Of a stretch of 64,000 bases of DNA, positions 7,928 through 16,236 are shown piece by piece (position 1 is the first letter of the stretch; every line of letters starts with the position of its first letter). The notes under the pieces were generated by a model. That model did no database searches. It saw only the letters and a list, made by a program, of their open reading frames with translations, and had not been told where the DNA came from. The stretch lies in the NCBI RefSeq assembly GCF_022410535.1, contig NZ_JAKNBL010000004.1:105494-169493 (forward strand). The letters are read 5' to 3'. The position numbers and the translations under genes are program-made. This DNA is from Pelotomaculum terephthalicicum JT. GTDB lineage: Bacteria > Bacillota > Desulfotomaculia > Desulfotomaculales > Pelotomaculaceae.

Positions 7928-9187
7928 TTAAACCGCGTATCTTAAAAAGAGCCTCTTGCCGATATTTCTGACGGCGTTTAGCGCAACACTGCCTTTCTTG
8001 CCGCATTTGCAAGTAAATAACGGCGCCCCGGACCGGTAATATTCCTTGTTATCACTGTGCCGGGCTATCTCCGCCCCGCAATCGGCACATAACCGGCTTG
8101 TGTTTCTGGGGTTTACCCGGCTGATGATTATTCCATACTCCCAGGCTTTGTATTTCGTATAGTGGAATATCCTGCCCAGGAGCCAGTAGGAACGCTTGGA
8201 ACTGGCCCGCCTGCTGAACTTGCCTTGCTCAGGTTTAAAATTATTCAGGTATTCAAACACGATGATAGTCGCGCCATGTTCCAGGGCAAAGTCCAGTATT
8301 CTACGAGACACCCGGTGGGCTTCATTATCGTCGATGTTATGGATCCTGTTCCTTAGCGCCTTATTGTCCTGCTCATCCTTATTCAAGGAACCCGTAAGGC
8401 TGAGCTTGGTTGCGATAATACCCAAAAGTCGTTTCCTGCGGCCGCTGAGGCTGTCACCGCCACGGATAAACCGGGTGGCCACCTGCGTGCCGTCGCTTTT
8501 GAATATGCCGCATACCGCCAGCCTGTTGCTAATATTTAAGCCTACAGCGCAAATCTTCAGGCTTGGCTCTTTAACCTGCTCGGCAACCGCCTTCACTACC
8601 GGTTTTTCCTTTTCAACCGGGAAATGCAGCTCAAGCCGGTTTTTCTTAATTACCGCGTGAGGACAGCCTATCTTCCAGCCGTCCTGAACCCGCCGGCCGG
8701 TCAAATGATACTTCACCCAGCGCCAGGTGTTGCCGTCGAACAACTTCAGCATAATAGACTTGCCAGTGTAACCTTTATACTGGCCGGCATAAAACAAAGT
8801 GTTGCGCTGCCACTCTCTGGGCGGCACCGGCGGTCTATATTTAAGCTTTTTCTCTTTGGCTTCGGCCTTGGCTTTTGCATCTTTCCATTTTTTCAGCTTG
8901 GAGAAGAATGAACGGGCTGCTCCAATGGCCGTGTTTATACAAGCCCGCCGGAACATAGCCGGGATATCCCACTTTAAGGGAAACGGCGGTGCAGGGTTGT
9001 CCTTTGTACTGTGAGTTAATCTTTCAAGTTCGGTTAACGCTTTTTTATTGGTTAGTTCAAGTATTTGAGCACGCTCCTTGATTATACCAAAATAAAACGC
9101 TGTGACTTCATTAAACAGTTTTTCAGTGGTGATGAACCATTCAGGAAAACGGTACTCCAAGGTTTGCTTGATGGTTTTAGTAGGCAT
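7928..9187 (-). CDS. TnpB-family protein with an inactivated RuvC site
   Basis: 419 residues of the IS200/IS605 OrfB (TnpB) superfamily. Hallmarks: an N-terminal helical domain, a long basic linker (about 95-115), RuvC-like segments, and a zinc ribbon (CADC at 367-370, CKC at 393-395). The first RuvC Asp is missing: where relatives read G-[IV]-D-L-N this protein reads VGLNISN (215-221). The second acid, Glu312 in VFEYL, is kept. The third Asp (D-x-N-A) is replaced in VALNAVRN (401-408). The ORF is otherwise intact, with a strong GGAGGAGGTG site. Loss of two of three catalytic acids means it should not cut DNA; nuclease-dead TnpBs recruited as RNA-guided repressors (TldR) are known. No tnpA is nearby. 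A Moco-type riboswitch and promoter lie directly upstream. Confidence 0.85.
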   Translation of the reverse strand: MPTKTIKQTLEYRFPEWFITTEKLFNEVTAFYFGIIKERAQILELTNKKALTELERLTHSTKDNPAPPFPLKWDIPAMFRRACINTAIGAARSFFSKLKKWKDAKAKAEAKEKKLKYRPPVPPREWQRNTLFYAGQYKGYTGKSIMLKLFDGNTWRWVKYHLTGRRVQDGWKIGCPHAVIKKNRLELHFPVEKEKPVVKAVAEQVKEPSLKICAVGLNISNRLAVCGIFKSDGTQVATRFIRGGDSLSGRRKRLLGIIATKLSLTGSLNKDEQDNKALRNRIHNIDDNEAHRVSRRILDFALEHGATIIVFEYLNNFKPEQGKFSRRASSKRSYWLLGRIFHYTKYKAWEYGIIISRVNPRNTSRLCADCGAEIARHSDNKEYYRSGAPLFTCKCGKKGSVALNAVRNIGKRLFLRYAV

Positions 9188-9211
9188 TACACACCTCCTC
9201 CCTGATAATCG

Positions 9212-9244
9212 ATATAAAAAGACCCTTCCATAAAACGGAAAGGG
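9212..9244 (-). terminator. Intrinsic terminator 2 in the tnpB leader
   Basis: On the minus strand CCCTTTCC (9237-9244) pairs with GGAAGGG (9223-9229) with a one-base bulge, followed by TCTTTTTATA. It lies 25 bases before the tnpB-like start codon and after a first, stronger terminator. Confidence 0.65.
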
Positions 9245-9260
9245 CTAAAATAAGTATAGT

Positions 9261-9288
9261 AATAAAAACGTCTTCTCGAGGAAGACGT
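9261..9288 (-). terminator. Intrinsic terminator 1, expression platform of riboswitch 1
   Basis: A perfect 8-bp stem, ACGTCTTC / GAAGACGT (9281-9288 with 9268-9275), is followed on the minus strand by TTTTTATT. It starts eight bases after the aptamer, the right place for an expression platform. I see no obvious overlap between its 5' arm and the aptamer closing stem, so an antiterminator is not evident by eye. Confidence 0.75.
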
Positions 9289-9295
9289 AATAATT

Positions 9296-9424
9296 ACTCA
9301 CAGGCCACAAAGGCTCTGCTGCTTATTGTCTCCTTTCCATAAGGGAGGCATGGCCGTTTCCCGCCATACCCAGCGGCCTGTTCGCCGTGAGACAAATCCT
9401 TTAGGCAAAAAGGCTCGGAGTAGT
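9296..9424 (-). promoter_or_regulatory. Moco-type riboswitch aptamer (element 1)
   Basis: Read on the minus strand this segment has the blocks I associate with the Moco RNA motif: a 5' CTCCGAGCC strand, CCTAAAGGATTTG, a G/C-rich central hairpin (GGCCGCTGGG...GGGAAACGGCC), then GCCTCCC, a short loop and GGAAAGGAGACA, closing with GGCC...GAGT. The order and the TAAAG / GCCTCCC / GGAAAGG cores agree with my recollection of the E. coli moaA leader, and the same cores recur in the plus-strand element at 12031-12170. Moco riboswitches sense molybdenum or tungsten cofactor. Assignment is by motif recall, not by covariance search. Confidence 0.7.
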
Positions 9425-9454
9425 TGTATAATTCATAATTTTTCCTTAGAAACA

Positions 9455-9484
9455 ATTATAGTCACAGAATAAACTGCATGTCAA
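9455..9484 (-). promoter_or_regulatory. Sigma-A promoter upstream of riboswitch 1
   Basis: On the minus strand TTGACA (9479-9484) and TATAAT (9455-9460), both perfect consensus hexamers, are 18 bases apart. Transcription would start near 9448, about 25 nt before the aptamer, and run through it into the tnpB-like gene. The leader is therefore an independent transcription unit, not read-through from the upstream trmO gene. Confidence 0.75.
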
Positions 9485-9558
9485 CCGGTATTTTTATACA
9501 CATCCATAGCCCCACCATCTTTGAAAGTTAAATCTTGCATTTTAACGGATATGAATCA

Positions 9559-10371
9559 TCACGTCTTGTTTTCCTCTAAAGTGATATTGAATATTTCCTG
9601 ATCCGATAAACTACAAAAATTCTCTATGTCCAGTTCTTGAAGACAAATAAGAGTTAATCGCTTGCTTCCACTAGTCCACACGCTCTGCTTCCGTTCCCCC
9701 AAAGGGTTGTAGGCAAACCTTGACGGGTTGGCAAGCCTTGCTCTGCAAAGCCCTTGCAGGGTATCCGCCAAACAAGGGGAGCCGCTGACATGAACCTTAA
9801 CATTCGGGGATTTGGTAGACTCAAGCCGGTTATCGGCGATAAACGCCATTCTTACAGCTATCAGCAGATCTGAACAAATTTCTCCGTGGTGAGTGATGGC
9901 TTGACTCAGCAAGTTTTTCATTAGGAGATCTGGTTTGAGTGGAGCTATATGCGGTGTCCGTGGTGAAAACACGACATCATGGTCAAAATACGGTTTGATA
10001 TCTATGACGGGACTTTCATTTACGGCATCAAGTCCAGTCACATAAAGTGTATTCCCTTGAATCCGGTCCAGCTTGACCAGGGTCAGAGCTATTGGATTGG
10101 GGCGGGCCGGTGACCGGATGGCAAACACACCAAATTTACGGGACAAAGGATTAACCTTAACCGGTGCGACCGTAGTGGTGTTACGTGACGCTTGATGGAG
10201 CCAAGTCAAAATCCATAAATGAGAATACTCGTCGATTCGCTCCAGCGCCGCGGAAAATTCGGAAAATATTATGATTTGAGCCTGAATCCCGGTTGTCGGC
10301 ATGCTGTTTCGCTCAGTTATTTGTGATTTGACAATGCCTACAGGGTTTAGTGTAATAGAATCTAATCCCAT
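9559..10371 (-). CDS. TrmO-like tRNA-A37 methyltransferase fused to an FmdE-like domain
   Basis: About 270 residues. The N-terminal half carries the TsaA/TrmO (YaeB) signature: GVFAIRSPARPNPIALT...YVTGLDAVNESPVIDIKPY. This family methylates N6 of t6A37 in tRNA using SAM. The C-terminal half (HHGEICSDLLIAVRMAFIA...VHVSGSPCLADTLQGLCRARL) resembles FmdE, formylmethanofuran dehydrogenase subunit E, with its HG-x2-C metal-binding start. Such TrmO-FmdE fusions occur in metal-cofactor gene neighbourhoods. The frame is open to 10422, but the ATG at 10371 follows GAGAGGA and overlaps the upstream gene's stop by 10 bases, so I use it. Third gene of an fmdE-DUF364-trmO operon. Confidence 0.72.
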   Translation of the reverse strand: MGLDSITLNPVGIVKSQITERNSMPTTGIQAQIIIFSEFSAALERIDEYSHLWILTWLHQASRNTTTVAPVKVNPLSRKFGVFAIRSPARPNPIALTLVKLDRIQGNTLYVTGLDAVNESPVIDIKPYFDHDVVFSPRTPHIAPLKPDLLMKNLLSQAITHHGEICSDLLIAVRMAFIADNRLESTKSPNVKVHVSGSPCLADTLQGLCRARLANPSRFAYNPLGERKQSVWTSGSKRLTLICLQELDIENFCSLSDQEIFNITLEENKT

Positions 10372-11153
10372 GCCGCGCGCACGTCCTCTCGACCTGGGCA
10401 TGACGGACTCCCCTGAACGCATACCATTTGTCCGCCATGCTTGAAAATATTCATTTTTTCGCCTGCTTGAACCGCTTTCCAGATGAGTTGCTGATCGAGG
10501 ATAACCAAGCTTGCGAGCCGATCGACTCCGTAGTTAAATAGAACCCTGGAAATCGGCACACTTGGACCCACGAGGATAATCTTTGAGTTTTTTGACAGTT
10601 CAAGGAGTCTGGGCATGGTTTTGTTGGTAAAGGCTGTCCCGGTGATAAAGACAAAATCCTGCCCGGGGAGGATATACTCGCAGGCAGAGTCGGGATAATC
10701 GTCTGCTTGAGGCTTCCTTTCGAGCACAGACAGCTCACATATTTTTCGGAGTTGCACTACATTAGGGAAATGGCCAATCACCGCAACTTTTTTTCCGGTA
10801 ATTTCCGGTATTAATTGTTTGAAGGCGTTGGATTCTTCGGGAGCACAGGATGGATCAATTGGTTTGCCGGTAAGAGCCATGACCTCCGCGGGGTTATTGA
10901 AGGCCGCGTTAATTGCCGCCTGTCCCAACGATGCTTCAAGCATATCCCACGATTTAGAGAAACACGCAAGCTTTTTCAACGGCATTCCGGTAGTATTGGC
11001 AAGATTCGCTCCTTTCTTGCCCCCCTTGACTGTCTTGGCCATACCGAGACCCCGCTCTGATCGGACAAGCGTCCAAGAGACCCCCAGCAGGCATTCCAAA
11101 ACGGTCAGATTTTCAGGTATCGCCTCAATGAGGTCATCATACATCTCCCACAT
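10362..11153 (-). CDS. DUF364/DUF4213 putative heavy-metal chelation protein
   Basis: 263 residues with the two-part architecture of COG2014: an N-terminal DUF4213 enolase-like domain (about 1-90, with TVKGGKKGANLANTTGMPLKKLA) and a Rossmann-like DUF364 domain (KVAVIGHFPNVVQLRK...FVFITGTAFTNKTMPRLLELSKNSKIILVGPSVPISRVLF). The family is thought to bind metal ions and is often found with molybdenum/iron uptake or nitrogenase-type genes; the precise role is unknown. The start has AAAGGAG at good spacing, 18 bases after the fmdE stop. It probably acts together with the FmdE proteins on either side. Confidence 0.75.
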   Translation of the reverse strand: MWEMYDDLIEAIPENLTVLECLLGVSWTLVRSERGLGMAKTVKGGKKGANLANTTGMPLKKLACFSKSWDMLEASLGQAAINAAFNNPAEVMALTGKPIDPSCAPEESNAFKQLIPEITGKKVAVIGHFPNVVQLRKICELSVLERKPQADDYPDSACEYILPGQDFVFITGTAFTNKTMPRLLELSKNSKIILVGPSVPISRVLFNYGVDRLASLVILDQQLIWKAVQAGEKMNIFKHGGQMVCVQGSPSCPGREDVRAAWD

Positions 11154-11171
11154 GGGTTTCTTACTCCTTTT

Positions 11172-11720
11172 TTAAATCTTTTGATAATAAGCGCCATTGG
11201 CGCAAGCTTTGCATAGCACCTTTCCATCCTTGAGCATATCCCTGCCGTCCATAATTTTTTCCTGACAATTTTCGCATATGGTTTTCGCCGTCGGCCTGCC
11301 CGGCAGATCTCCCGGTTTCAGGGCAACCGTTATCGGCTCCATTGTAAACATTTGTTCATCAGAAAATTTTTTCCAATAAGAAACCGGATCAGCGTCTTCA
11401 GGAGCGTTTTGCTTCGCGTCCACAGCGATTCTGACTCCTTTACCAGTATTCATGTCGATAAAACTGGCCGCCATTTTACCGTAATCCAACCACTTCAGCC
11501 TTCTCTTTCCGAGTGAACATCCTGTTACCGATTGTACAGCGTCGGCAAGACAACGATCAACTTCGACAAAAACGATAAAATCTTTGTTTTCAGCAGGATC
11601 TTCAATTCCAAGATAATTGAGACCCGCCCGGGCCATCCTAACGCCAAAAACGATACCCGTGCATACGTGACCATGAAACTCACGCGCTTTTTTCAGATCC
11701 TCCTCAAAAAGATCCGTCAT
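11172..11720 (-). CDS. FmdE-family protein with C-terminal zinc ribbon
   Basis: 182 residues. The N-terminal domain has the FmdE signature FHGHVCTGIVFGVRMARAGL and the following VEVDRCLADAVQSVTGCSLGKRRL, which supply Cys/His metal ligands. The C-terminus is a CxxC...CxxC zinc ribbon (ICENCQEKIMDGR...VLCKACANG). In methanogens FmdE accompanies the Mo/W formylmethanofuran dehydrogenase; bacterial stand-alone copies lie near molybdate or tungstate genes and may handle the metal or cofactor. The ATG at 11720 (GAGGGAG eight bases upstream) is preferred over a GTG at 11729. It heads the three-gene minus-strand operon, divergent from the Mol/Nif-like operon. Confidence 0.78.
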   Translation of the reverse strand: MTDLFEEDLKKAREFHGHVCTGIVFGVRMARAGLNYLGIEDPAENKDFIVFVEVDRCLADAVQSVTGCSLGKRRLKWLDYGKMAASFIDMNTGKGVRIAVDAKQNAPEDADPVSYWKKFSDEQMFTMEPITVALKPGDLPGRPTAKTICENCQEKIMDGRDMLKDGKVLCKACANGAYYQKI

Positions 11721-11729
11721 GATGTACAC

Positions 11730-11924
11730 TCCCTCTCAATTTATTCATGCTGAAATCATTATCTGCAACGGCTTTGCTGTCCGTTCGCATTGCTTAATTA
11801 CAGCCAACTAAATCTAACAACAACCAAATTATATTATTGTTTTTATTTGTATTCAATAGTTTCGTTTTTTGCAGCAGAAATCTATCAGGAAAAAAGAGGC
11901 GGGTTAGAAATATCATTGTTAATG
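11730..11924. other. Divergent intergenic region, fmdE side
   Basis: An AT-rich gap between the minus-strand fmdE operon and the plus-strand Mol/Nif-like operon. Short ORFs on both strands lack ribosome-binding sites and family resemblance. It should contain the fmdE promoter, which I cannot place with confidence. The plus-strand promoter and riboswitch lie to the right. Confidence 0.35.
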
Positions 11925-11953
11925 TTGTACAAATTGTCAATAAATGATATACT
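11925..11953 (+). promoter_or_regulatory. Candidate sigma-A promoter of the Mol/Nif-like operon
   Basis: TTGTAC (11925-11930) and TATACT (11948-11953) are 17 bases apart. A start near 11960 would place the whole riboswitch (12031-12170) in the leader. Confidence 0.5.
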
Positions 11954-12030
11954 TTTAGCCGACAAAAACTAACATGGAACAATGAAACTTAAATAAGTTA
12001 TCAACATAAACAGATATAAATTAACATAAA

Positions 12031-12170
12031 CAACTCCAAGCTTAGTGCCCGAGGGCATTAAGCCTATGGATTAAAGCCTGGGTGTCCGGCATCCTCAGGG
12101 CAGTAAAAGAAATTTTGTTGCCTCCCTCGGTGATGGAAAGGGGTTGCAAGAACAGCTTAAAGCTTGTGTC
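12031..12170 (+). promoter_or_regulatory. Moco-type riboswitch aptamer (element 2)
   Basis: Blocks in order: closing-stem strand CCAAGCTT, a TGCCCGAGGGCA hairpin (about 12046-12057), GATTAAAGCC, CTCAGGGCAGTAAAAGAAAT, GTTGCCTCCC, GGAAAGG (12135-12141), and the 3' strand CAGCTTAAAGCTT. As I recall it, the E. coli moaA Moco leader contains CAGGGCGAAGGAAGAAAT followed by CGCCTCCC and GGAAAGG, close to this. It lies in the leader of a MolABC-like importer and NifHDK-like operon, a sensible target for molybdenum or tungsten cofactor sensing. Family assignment is by recall; a covariance search would settle it. Confidence 0.75.
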
Positions 12171-12201
12171 TGTGATTTTTTCCAGATGTAAGCTTTTTAT
12201 A
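12159..12201 (+). terminator. Terminator of riboswitch 2 (expression platform)
   Basis: AAAGCTTGTGTCTG (12159-12172) pairs, with G-U wobbles, with CCAGATGTAAGCTTT (12182-12196), followed by TTTATATAT. The hexamer AAGCTT occurs at 12038, 12160 and 12190, so the aptamer's 5' strand can compete for the terminator's 5' arm. That makes a transcription-termination switch likely; the register, and therefore ON or OFF, cannot be decided by eye. Confidence 0.65.
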
Positions 12202-12261
12202 TATACGGCATCCTGTTGATATAGAAACAGTTTAAGACAAAAAAATCGGGAGGAATCAGGA

Positions 12262-13410
12262 ATGCACAAAATCCGTCTCAAGAAGTCAATTTCCAAAGGG
12301 GTGGCAGTCATACTCTGCCTTTGGCTGCTGACACTGCTGTCGGCCGGTTGCGGCAGCCGGCCGGCCGGCACCCAACAGGAACCTTCGACTCCGGCGGCTA
12401 CGGAGTCAGCGGCCCGGGTAATTACGGACATGGCGGGAAGACAGGTCGAGATTCCGGCGAAAATCAACACGGTCTATTGCGCCGTGCCGACTGCCGAAGC
12501 AATGATGTATTCCCTGGCTCCGGAAAAAATGGCCGCCTGGGTCAACGAGCCTTCCGGTGATGTGAAAAAGTACTTAAGCGACCGGGCCAAGAACCTTCCG
12601 GTTCTCGGGGGCTGGATGGGTGAGAAATGCACCGCCAATCTGGAGGAAATAGCCAAGCTGGCTCCGGATCTCATTATTTTTATGACGGACCTTGACCCTG
12701 TCAATAAAGCAGCGGCCGGTCAAACAGCGGACAGCATTATGGATCAAACAAAGAGGCCTGCGATTGTTATGGACTCCATATTTACCTCCACACCTGAAGT
12801 CTACAGAATCATGGGTGATATTTTAGGGATTCAAGACCGGGCCGAAAAGCTGGCAGCCTATTGTGAGCAAAAAATGGCGGCAATCGGCGATATGGTTGCC
12901 CAAATTCCGGAAGACAAGCTGGTACGCGTATACTACGCAGAAGGAACCGCCGGGCTTGCTACTGATCCGGCTGATTCTCACCATGCAGAAGTTTTAAAGT
13001 TTGTCAGAGGAAAAAATGTCGCCGATGTGCCGGCCAAGAGCGGGCAGGGCATGTCGCCCGTTTCGATGGAACAGGTGCTTGCCTGGAATCCTGACGCAGT
13101 TTTGGTTAGCTCCAACTCAGACGGCGTCAAATGCTATCAAAATATCTTGAGCGACGCTTCCTGGAACAAGGTCAAAGCAGTCAAGGACGGGAAAGTATAT
13201 TTGACTCCCTCGCTTCCTTTCGGCTGGTTCGACCGTCCTCCCAATATCATGCGGATTCTCGGAATCGAATGGCTCGCGAGTGTGCTTTATCCCGAATATG
13301 TGGATATTAATCTGAACCAGGAAGTAAAAGATTTCTTCAGTCTCTTCTTTAATATGGATTTAAGAGATGAACAAGTCACCGAACTGCTCAACCACTCAGT
13401 AAAGCAATAA
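12262..13410 (+). CDS. Type II ABC importer binding lipoprotein, MolA/FecB-like
   Basis: 382 residues. A signal peptide ends in LLSAGC (Cys30), then a Ser/Thr/Pro linker and a two-lobed class III binding-protein fold: RVITDMAGRQVEIPAKINTVYCAVPTAEAMMYSL..., NLEEIAKLAPDLIIFM, SMEQVLAWNPDAVLV, VKAVKDGKVYLTPSLPFGWFDRPPNIMRILGIEWL. The family carries iron-siderophores, corrinoids or, in Haemophilus MolA, molybdate/tungstate. The Moco-type riboswitch in its leader favours Mo/W oxyanion or a complex of it. The start has CGGGAGGAATCAGG upstream. First gene of an operon with permease, ATPase and the NifHDK-like proteins. Confidence 0.82.
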   Translation: MHKIRLKKSISKGVAVILCLWLLTLLSAGCGSRPAGTQQEPSTPAATESAARVITDMAGRQVEIPAKINTVYCAVPTAEAMMYSLAPEKMAAWVNEPSGDVKKYLSDRAKNLPVLGGWMGEKCTANLEEIAKLAPDLIIFMTDLDPVNKAAAGQTADSIMDQTKRPAIVMDSIFTSTPEVYRIMGDILGIQDRAEKLAAYCEQKMAAIGDMVAQIPEDKLVRVYYAEGTAGLATDPADSHHAEVLKFVRGKNVADVPAKSGQGMSPVSMEQVLAWNPDAVLVSSNSDGVKCYQNILSDASWNKVKAVKDGKVYLTPSLPFGWFDRPPNIMRILGIEWLASVLYPEYVDINLNQEVKDFFSLFFNMDLRDEQVTELLNHSVKQ

Positions 13411-13455
13411 CCCCTGGCGATGTCCGGCCTGAAAATGTTTGAAAGGGGAAGGCTG

Positions 13456-14547
13456 ATGCTGTCTTCTGATGCTGTGAGCGATGAACCTTTGCGAAATAGG
13501 GCCGCAGCGGCCGATGCTCGTCCAATGAGCAGGGCAAAAAAGAGCGGATTGGTGCTGGTCATTTTATTCATCTTACTGCTCGCAATATTTCTCTGGTCTT
13601 TTACCGTCGGCCGCTATGCGGTTCCTTTGCCGGAGCTGCTCACGGTATTCTTCAGAAAAATGTTCGGGCTTTCGGCCACATGGTCGGACACCCTGGAAAC
13701 AGTATTGTTTAATATCCGGATACCAAGAATTATCGTGGCGCTCATTATCGGCGCCGCGCTTTCAGTGTCGGGCGCCGCCTATCAGGGCCTTTTCCGCAAC
13801 CCCATGGTCTCACCCGATATTCTGGGAGCATCCGCGGGCGCGGGTTTTGGCGCAGCCATGGCTCTCTTGTATTCGGCGGGTTCACTAACCATTCAACTGG
13901 TAGCCTTTGTGTTTGGTATTATTGCCGTTACGCTGACCTATCTAATCAGCCGTCTTATTGCTAAGGGCAATAATTCCGTACTTGTCCTGGTCTTGACCGG
14001 GATAGTTGTGACCAGCCTGTTTTCGGCTTTTATTTCGCTGGCCAAATATACGGCCGATCCCAACAACAAATTGCCGGAAATATCGTTCTGGCTAATGGGC
14101 GGACTTGCCTCCATTACAGCTAAAAACGTCTCCCTGGTTCTAATTCCCTTTGTTATCGGCATCATTCCCATGCTGCTACTCAGGTACAAGCTCAACGCGC
14201 TCTCTTTCGGAGAGGAGGAAGCACAATCTCTGGGCTTGGACACTAAAAAAATCCGTTTTATCTACATCCTCTGCGCAACGCTCATTACGGCCTCGGCAGT
14301 GGCGACCGGGGGTATGATCGGCTGGGTGGGGCTGGTTATCCCCCATCTGGCCCGGATGCTGGTTGGCCCGAATTATAAGTATATGCTGCCAGCGTCGGTT
14401 TTGCTGGGCGGGGCCTATCTGCTGCTGATCGATGACCTTTCGCGTACTATTTTTGCGGTGGAGATACCCCTGAGCATCTTAACGGCGATTATTGGAGCGC
14501 CGTTTTTTATCTATTTGTTATTTAAAGGAAGGGATGCATGGACATGA
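13456..14547 (+). CDS. FecCD-family permease, MolB-like
   Basis: About 363 residues with nine to ten transmembrane helices. FecCD signatures are present: RIPRIIVALIIGAALSVSGAAYQGLFRNPMVSPDILGASAGAGFG, ITASAVATGGMIGWVGLVIPHLARMLVG, LPASVLLGGAYLLLIDDLSRT and EIPLSILTAIIGAPFFIYLL. It is the membrane channel of the type II importer. The ATG at 13456 has AAGGGG seven bases upstream; the upstream ATG at 13420 has none. The ATPase start overlaps its last 10 bases. Confidence 0.85.
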   Translation: MLSSDAVSDEPLRNRAAAADARPMSRAKKSGLVLVILFILLLAIFLWSFTVGRYAVPLPELLTVFFRKMFGLSATWSDTLETVLFNIRIPRIIVALIIGAALSVSGAAYQGLFRNPMVSPDILGASAGAGFGAAMALLYSAGSLTIQLVAFVFGIIAVTLTYLISRLIAKGNNSVLVLVLTGIVVTSLFSAFISLAKYTADPNNKLPEISFWLMGGLASITAKNVSLVLIPFVIGIIPMLLLRYKLNALSFGEEEAQSLGLDTKKIRFIYILCATLITASAVATGGMIGWVGLVIPHLARMLVGPNYKYMLPASVLLGGAYLLLIDDLSRTIFAVEIPLSILTAIIGAPFFIYLLFKGRDAWT

Positions 14548-15323
14548 TCCTGGAAATAAAGGATGCATCTTTCGGTTATTCCCAGAAGACCGTTCTCCGG
14601 AACATCTCTTTTAATGTCGGTGCCGGTGAATTACTTTGCCTGCTCGGACCCAACGGCGTCGGGAAAACGACTTTGTTTAAATCTATTTTGGGCTTTATCG
14701 CCATAAAGGGCGGAGAGATAACCCTTGACGGACAAAATATCAAAAAGTGGTCCAAGTCGCGTCTGGCCAAGGCTGTGGGTTATGTCCCCCAGGCGCATAC
14801 GACGCCTTTTCCCTATACTGTCCTGGATGTTGTTTTAATGGGGCGCATAGCGCATCTTGGCCCATTCTCATCCCCCTCGCGGGACGATGTTAAGATTGCT
14901 GAAGAATCCCTTGAAAGACTGGGTGTTTCTTTTTTAAAAGATATGACCTATACGGAGATTAGCGGCGGCGAAAGACAAATGGCGCTTATCGCGCGCGCGC
15001 TTACGCAAAAACCTCAGATTCTGATCCTGGATGAGCCTACTTCCAATCTGGATTACGGCAATCAGGTAAGGGTTCTCCTGCAAATAAAAAAACTGTCGGA
15101 AGAAGGCATCGGCGTGATCATGACTTCCCATTTTCCCAATCATGCTTTTCTTTGCTCCTCTAAAGTGGTTTTACTGAACAAAAACGGGTTTAAGATCGGC
15201 AAGGCGGACGATATCATCACCGAAACGAACATGAGAGATACCTATGGAATAAATGTGCGGATAACAAGGCTTGCCGACAATCATGGCGCCGAAATCAAAA
15301 GCTGTGTGCCGCTGGCAAACTGA
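14538..15323 (+). CDS. FepC-type ABC ATPase, MolC-like
   Basis: 261 residues. Walker A GPNGVGKTTL (about 38-47), Q-loop YVPQAHTTPFPY, signature EISGGERQMALIARAL, Walker B ILILDEPTSNLDYG and the switch His in TSHFPNHAF. These place it with the ATPases of iron-siderophore, corrinoid and MolBC importers. It energises the permease it overlaps. Its stop is 75 bases before the NifH-like start, so the importer and reductase genes are almost certainly co-transcribed. Confidence 0.87.
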   Translation: MDMILEIKDASFGYSQKTVLRNISFNVGAGELLCLLGPNGVGKTTLFKSILGFIAIKGGEITLDGQNIKKWSKSRLAKAVGYVPQAHTTPFPYTVLDVVLMGRIAHLGPFSSPSRDDVKIAEESLERLGVSFLKDMTYTEISGGERQMALIARALTQKPQILILDEPTSNLDYGNQVRVLLQIKKLSEEGIGVIMTSHFPNHAFLCSSKVVLLNKNGFKIGKADDIITETNMRDTYGINVRITRLADNHGAEIKSCVPLAN

Positions 15324-15329
15324 TTTTAG

Positions 15330-16229
<900 letters not shown>

Positions 16230-16236
16230 AGAAATA

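Noticed and set aside
9296..9424. Reading this structure as the TnpB element's own left-end or omega RNA
   Set aside because: It lies upstream of the gene behind its own promoter and terminator, and its cores recur before the Mol/Nif-like operon, which fits a riboswitch better.
11790..11982. Small ORFs on both strands in the divergent intergenic region
   Set aside because: No ribosome-binding sites, low-complexity composition, and they overlap the probable promoter.
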